A stretch of DNA of 35,556 nt from Conidiobolus incongruus B7586 (lineage: Eukaryota > Entomophthoromycota > Entomophthoromycetes > Entomophthorales > Conidiobolaceae). Under the pieces are notes generated by a model. It did no database searches and was not told where the DNA came from. It was given only the letters and a program-made list of their open reading frames with translations. Below are positions 30,456-35,556 of this stretch, piece by piece. A program made the position numbers and the translations under genes. The stretch lies in contig JNEM01012913.1 of NCBI GenBank assembly GCA_000697335.1, positions 1 through 35,556 on the forward strand. Reading direction: 5' to 3'. How positions within the stretch are numbered: the first letter of the stretch is position 1; each line of letters opens with the position of its first letter.

Positions 30456-30806
30456 GAATTTCTTCTTTGGTAACAAATTAAAAAATTTAATAATTAAAAT
30501 TTAAATCAAATTCTTTCTTTCCAAACCTGAATCAATTTTGTATATTAATTTATATTTGCTCATCTTGAATTATATCTTGTAAATATACTAAAATATCAAT
30601 ATATAGACATGTTTTTAATTGGTAAGTTTTCCGATTCCATTAAGTACGTTAATATAGATTAATCCACTTGAAATATATTTAGTACAAATATTGATTTGGA
30701 TTAACAATAACACTTTAGATTAATTTTCAATAACGATCTTTCACATAATTAAAATATAACCAGATATTATTTTACTTATTTAGAACCTCCAATTTTAAAT
30801 TTGTTA
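30456..30806. other. 3' flank and spacer
   Basis: AT-rich; nothing recognised beyond the MIC10 3' end. Confidence 0.4.
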
Positions 30807-31818
30807 GCATTCAGGTGGTAGCTTAATCATCCAAATGCTATTATAATACTCTATATACTCTAATTCATAACAATATTAATTCGTTGTCACTAATCTTTAC
30901 AGTTTATTAGCACTTAACAATGCAATAATTATTATTTTGAATGGAAAACATTAAAAAAATAACATATTCTGGTATGTTTATACAATATCAATTTTGATAT
31001 ACTAAATTATATCAAAATCAGATTAATTTGGACTTATGATACCAATAATATAATTTATCAATACCTCATAAGTAATGCATTTTTTTATTTTAAATATTTA
31101 GATATTTATAAAGCATTAACAGCATTTTATTTCATTAAATATTTCACAAATTTTAAATCATATCTTAATAATATCTTAATTACATGTATAGTTGTTTTTA
31201 TATTGAAATGAATAAATTAACAATTATAACTATTAAATTACATACAATTTAAATTATAGATGAAATTCCAAATCATTAACTTAAAATTGACGATGTTGAT
31301 TCTCTATCATTAATAGTATTCAAAATTAATTCAAAGCTTGCACCATTTTTATCATCAATAAAATCACTAAACTTTTTTCATTCACTTTACTCCTTATTTT
31401 TAAATTTTATATTAAATACAAGACTTATAATTGACTAGTGATTGATTGTTTAATTTCAAATTTGAGCCAATTCAACAAATCAATAAATTGAATTACATGA
31501 TTTTCATTATAGTTTTAATTGTATATTATCAGATATGAATATCATTAAAATTTATTGCAACTTTTGAAATCAATAGATATATTTAAATCTCTAGTGGATA
31601 TAAAATTGTTAAAGAACTGTAAAATTGTTACATTTTCTAAACAATATCCATCAAATAATTTTATTATTCCAATCGTTTAATTGAAATCAAGGAAAATCAA
31701 TCAAATTGTAATCACCATCAACATTATTTTGACTATAAATTAATGACATAAGCTTCGATTTATCTACAATAATTGGATTATCTAGTATTACTAAATTCTT
31801 ACACTTGTATGTGAAGTC
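30807..31818 (-). pseudogene. Scattered coding relics, possibly leucine-rich-repeat type
   Basis: Four short minus-strand stretches read like protein although the region is full of stops. They are DFTYKCKNLVILDNPIIV then DKSKLMSLIYSQ (31818-31720, running on to 31691); HVIQFIDLLNWLKFEIKQS (within 31508-31425); SDFIDDKNGASFELILNTIN (31368 towards 31276); and ELEYIEYYNSIWMIKLPPEC (30866-30807). The first has the KNL..L....I....L..L spacing of F-box/LRR proteins. Order and strand agree, so they may be remains of one gene. No start, splice structure or domain can be assigned. It could also be chance in low-complexity DNA. Confidence 0.3.
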
Positions 31819-31859
31819 TTATTTACTATTTAACCAACTAATTGAAAAAACTTTGGATT

Positions 31860-32523
31860 ATTTCATACAAATTAAATACAATGCATTTTATTAATGAATC
31901 ATTAAATATAAATATGTATAATTATCTATTATCTTTATCTCAATATTTTAATTATTGAATACATTTAATAGAATTAATTACTCTGATATAATTAACTTAT
32001 TAAAATATGTTTTTGGTTGATAATCATTATTACTTTATGATTATTCTATATTTTTAATAATTAATAATTTTCAAATAATTAAATAAAAGTAATAATACTA
32101 TAATACTATAATACTATATTATCAATATTATTTAGTTTTTTTTCAATTTTTTTTCAATTTGTTTTTCAAATTTGCAAAGTAATAATATTATTAAATTAAT
32201 CAAATTATCCAATATATTTTCTAATTAATAATTTTGTTTTTATATAGAATTTAAAGTTTATTCGCTAAAAAATAAATTTTATGATTTCATAATATTAAGA
32301 ATTTGGAGTTTAATCTTTAAAAACTACGCCCTTGTGAAAATCATCTAAGTATAATAATTTCCAATTTAACAATTTCAATATGTTAAAATTTCATTTAAAC
32401 TTGATTTCTAAATCTGGTAAAAACCTACAATTTATCGGATAATATTAAGGACTTGATATTTTTAAAAAGACATGCAATTACTAAATTTCATCCTTATTCA
32501 TATTTAATTACAAATAATAAGAT
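31860..32523. other. AT-rich spacer upstream of the TM9 gene
   Basis: No gene or motif that I can support. Confidence 0.5.
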
Positions 32524-34572
32524 ATGATAAAGAGTTGTTTTAATATAATCAGTTTAATACTATTAAATTATTCTGTAAACGCTTTCTATTTGCCTGGGGT
32601 AGCTCCTCACTCCTACGAGAAAGGAGATTTAGTCCCGTTACACGTTAACTCTTTAACACCAAATTACGCTAGGAGCGATAATTCCGAATCGGTACTCCCT
32701 TACGAATATTATAATAAGGAATTCGGTTTTTGTCAGCCTAAGGAAGGTCCCAAACTCCAATCCGAATCTTTGGGTGGTATCCTTTTTGGGGATCGTATTT
32801 ACAACTCACCATTTGAAGTAAATTATTTTATTCATTATTTAATATTGTTGTATATAACATTTTAAAATTTAGATAAAAATGTTGGAACCTAAAACTTGTG
32901 AAATATTATGTAAATCGCCGATTAATGAAGATAATATTGAATTTTTAAGAGATAGAATTAAAGAGAAATACGCTCATAATTGGTTGATTGACGACTTACC
33001 AGCTTTATATCATTCTTCTAGCAGTGAATCTGAAGATGAATCGGAATCTATTTCTTTGGGGTTCCCACTCGGAAATAGTCGTGCTTCATCGGGTCCTCAG
33101 CTGTTGAATAACCATTTCGATATCACTATTCATTACCATACAACGAAATCCGGCAAACATAGAGTAGTCAAAGCTCAGGTTGAACCTAGGTCAATAGATC
33201 ACGGTGATGGTGAAAATATTCAATGCCCCAAGGATGCTGCACCTCTCAACCTTGTCGAAAATAGTAGGAAGGAAATTATCTATACCTATTCCGTCAGCTG
33301 GCAACATTCCGACATTTCGTGGGCGACGCGATGGGACTCTTATTTGAAAGTAACGAATTCCGCAGTACACTGGTTCAGCTTAATTAATTCTTCTGTCATT
33401 GTACTGTTCTTATCAGGAATGATCGCTATGATTATTTTTAGAACACTTTACAGAGATATTGCTAGATATAATCAGATTGACGCTCAAGTAATTATTTGAT
33501 TTTTATTTACTAACTTATAAATTAATATATTTTAATTTGTAGGAAGATATTCAAGAAGAATATGGTTGGAAATTGATTCATGGTGATGTATTTAGAACTC
33601 CTATTCACCACAGTTTATTGTGTGTGTTCGTTGGTTCAGGATGTCAGATTTTCTGTATGGCTGCTGTTACTCTATTATTTGCTGTTTTAGGTTTCTTATC
33701 GCCTTCCAACCGCGGTTCTTTAGTCACTGCACTAGTTACAACATTCATGTTATTTGGTTCGGTCTCTGGCTACGTGTCAGCCCGACTCTACAAGATGTTT
33801 GGAGGAGAAAATTGGAAATCAAATATGTTAATGACAGCTTTCGTATTCCCGGGCTTCGTCTTTTCCATCTTTTTAATCTTGAACTTTTTCCTTCTCGCAG
33901 CCGGATCTTCTGCTGCAGTTCCAGCTGGAACTATTTTTGGTGTTATTGCTTTATGGTTCTTAATCTCTGCACCCCTCAGTTTCACAGGTGCTTACTTTGG
34001 ATTTAAGAAGCCTCGTGTTATTCAGCCTGTTAAGACCAATCAAATCCCTCGTCAGATCCCTGATCAGCCCCTCTACCTCAGATTCCTTCCCACTATCCTA
34101 GTTGGAGGAATCTTGCCTTTTGGAGCTATCTTTATTGAATTATACCTGATCATGAATAGTTTATGGTTCCACAGATTGTACTATGTCTTCGGTTTCTTAT
34201 TTATTGTGTTTATTGTCCTATCAATTACTTGTGCTGAAATTACCATCCTACTCACGTACTTCCATCTTTGTTCCGAAAACTACAACTGGTGGTGGAGATC
34301 TTTCCTAACTTCGGGTACAACAGGATTTTACGCATTCTTGTATTCCATCATCTTCTTCATCTCCAGATTGAAGTCAATTTCCGGTGTTTCTGCGGTTATT
34401 TACTTTGGTTGGGCAATTGTCACATCTTCATTTATTTTTATTTTAACAGGTAATATTATATTATAATTATTCATAGTACAATTTGATTAATATTTTATAT
34501 TTAGGTACCATTGGATTCTTAAGTTGTTTAATTTTCGTCAGAAAAATTTATGGTTCTATTAAAATTGACTAA
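32524..34572 (+). CDS. TM9SF/EMP70 family nonaspanin
   Basis: Four exons (32524-32817, 32873-33487, 33543-34449 and 34505-34572) give 627 aa. A signal peptide (residues 1-20, MIKSCFNIISLILLNYSVNA) precedes FYLPGVAPHSYEKGD, a nearly invariant nonaspanin start, then SLTPNYARSD and LPYEYYNKEFGFCQP. The lumenal domain runs to about residue 270 and carries the YSVSWQHSDISWATRWDSYL motif. Nine membrane segments follow, starting SLINSSVIVLFLSGM; the loop after the first holds EYGWKLIHGDVFR. The C-terminus KIYGSIKID ends in the KxD-type COPI and Golgi-retention signal of the family. These proteins act in the Golgi and endosomes in membrane-protein sorting, adhesion and metal homeostasis. A Ser/Glu-rich acidic insert lies near residue 150. 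Intact. Confidence 0.95.
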
Positions 34573-35556
34573 TCATTATAATAAAATATATCAAATAGCT
34601 GAATATTATCCTTTGAATTTAATCAATTACAATATGACATATTTAACATTGATTGAATATTCATTACAAATACATTTGTTATCAAAATCAACTCTTACTT
34701 TGATTATAGATAGAATATATTTGAAATTCAATAATAATTCACATGATAATACTAATTGTAATGTTAATTAAAATTATTTTGATATATTTTGTGTAAAAAT
34801 TTAAATTATCTAAAATTAAAATTTAAATCTTATATTAATAATGTGTTGTGATTTAGTATCAAGAATTGGGTAAAAAGTTGGATGTTATTCTTGTTGGATA
34901 TACCAAGAGGTAGGAATATTTAAATTATAAAGTAGATTGCTTATAAATCACAAATATCCACAATGTCACTAATTAAAGATTACAAAAATTTGCTATTATC
35001 TTAGTTCTTAATCACTAATTAGTAAGTGATAAAAAGATTTAAGTGATTAATGGATTTGTGATGGAAAAAAGTGTGTTTATTATAGTGTTCTCAACTAAAG
35101 TTATATATCTAGAGTGATTTTTAAATTATGACTCACCTTTTAAAGGGTTAAAGTTTATTAATATTGAAATAAAGACTATAGATGGTTAATAAGGCTTTAT
35201 AATATATAAGTGAATTAAAAGTGATGACAATATTTTATAACATCATAGAAATAGGTTAATTATCAAATTACTTGCTTATAACACTTATTTTAATTCAAAA
35301 TAATATAAAATAAAATAACTAAAATAATATTAATATATCATTAATTAAATAGAGATATAATATTATAATATGACTTAGAGTTGATTTATGATATATAATA
35401 TATTTATTAATTTCTTTTAAAAATTTTCCTTAAAAAATTATTAAACTTATTAAACACAATATATATATTATAATTATTTTTATAATTATTTATATTTATA
35501 TTAATATATACTAGTGTTATAAATATATTATTTAAAATCTAAATCAAAATTTATTT
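34573..35556. other. AT-rich region with an orphan exon-like stretch and small hairpin
   Basis: At 34857-34912 an exon-like stretch reads YQELGKKLDVILVGYTKR, preceded by TTTAG and followed by GTAGGA, but no partner exon is visible. An imperfect hairpin (ATCACT..AGTGAT) lies at 35011-35030, and the word TCACTAATTA occurs at about 34966 and 35012. The rest shows nothing. Confidence 0.4.

Noticed and set aside
34550-34771. 73-codon frame beyond the end of the TM9 gene
   Set aside because: It is an out-of-frame extension from the last TM9 exon into AT-rich 3' sequence, with Asn/Leu/Tyr-biased composition.
1-35556. Transposons, LTR or virus-derived elements, tRNA or rRNA genes, CRISPR arrays
   Set aside because: I looked for transposase, integrase and polymerase motifs, long terminal repeats, tRNA-like folds and regularly spaced repeats and found none that hold up.

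Overview
The window reads as nuclear DNA of an early-diverging fungus. Noncoding DNA is extremely AT-rich, and the genes stand out as GC-richer islands. Introns are short (about 45-60 nt) with GTAA-type donors and TAG acceptors. The gene set includes families typical of fungi: a Bmt6-type 25S rRNA methyltransferase, MIC10, secreted I78-type protease inhibitors and a chymotrypsin-fold protease of the kind expanded in entomophthoralean fungi. A Conidiobolus-like source is my best guess, from composition and gene content only.

Layout. 1.4-5.6 kb: four tandem intronless CsbD-like genes, the fourth carrying one in-frame TAG. 6.5-8.6 kb: a decayed multi-exon relic of mitochondrial amidotransferase subunit B (GatB/PET112). 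8.9-18.6 kb: a secreted-protein district with two I78-family inhibitor genes (minus strand), a five-exon CHY/RING ubiquitin ligase (RCHY1/PIRH2 type), an apparently active S1 protease, a Thr/Pro/Gln-rich secreted protein, a fragment resembling a fungal transcription factor, and a row of decayed S1-protease copies. 19.0-24.0 kb: a BMT6-like methyltransferase, a convergent seven-exon CENP-P-like kinetochore gene whose stop codon shares one 6-bp palindrome with it, and an RNF216-type RBR ligase with a hydrophobic insert inside its IBR zinc finger. 24-27.2 kb: a gene-poor, very AT-rich desert. 27.2-29.1 kb: a fifth CsbD-like gene, an unrecognised 58-residue gene between two (TA)n tracts, and a shortened CsbD-like gene with a poly-Asn run. 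30.0-34.6 kb: MIC10 and a TM9/EMP70 membrane protein, with faint coding relics between them.

Two themes link the genes. First, the CsbD-like genes all have CRE/ATF-like sites (TGACGTCA or close variants) 120-260 bp upstream of their start codons. By eye, nearly all noncoding TGACGT words in the window lie upstream of them, which suggests a shared bZIP (ATF/CREB-type) stress regulon. Second, a secreted serine protease with an elastase-like pocket sits among protease relics and two secreted inhibitors of a family known to block elastase- and chymotrypsin-like enzymes. This suggests a protease/anti-protease locus under rapid gene turnover. Housekeeping genes (BMT6, CENP-P, MIC10, TM9) are interspersed and show no functional link to these themes.
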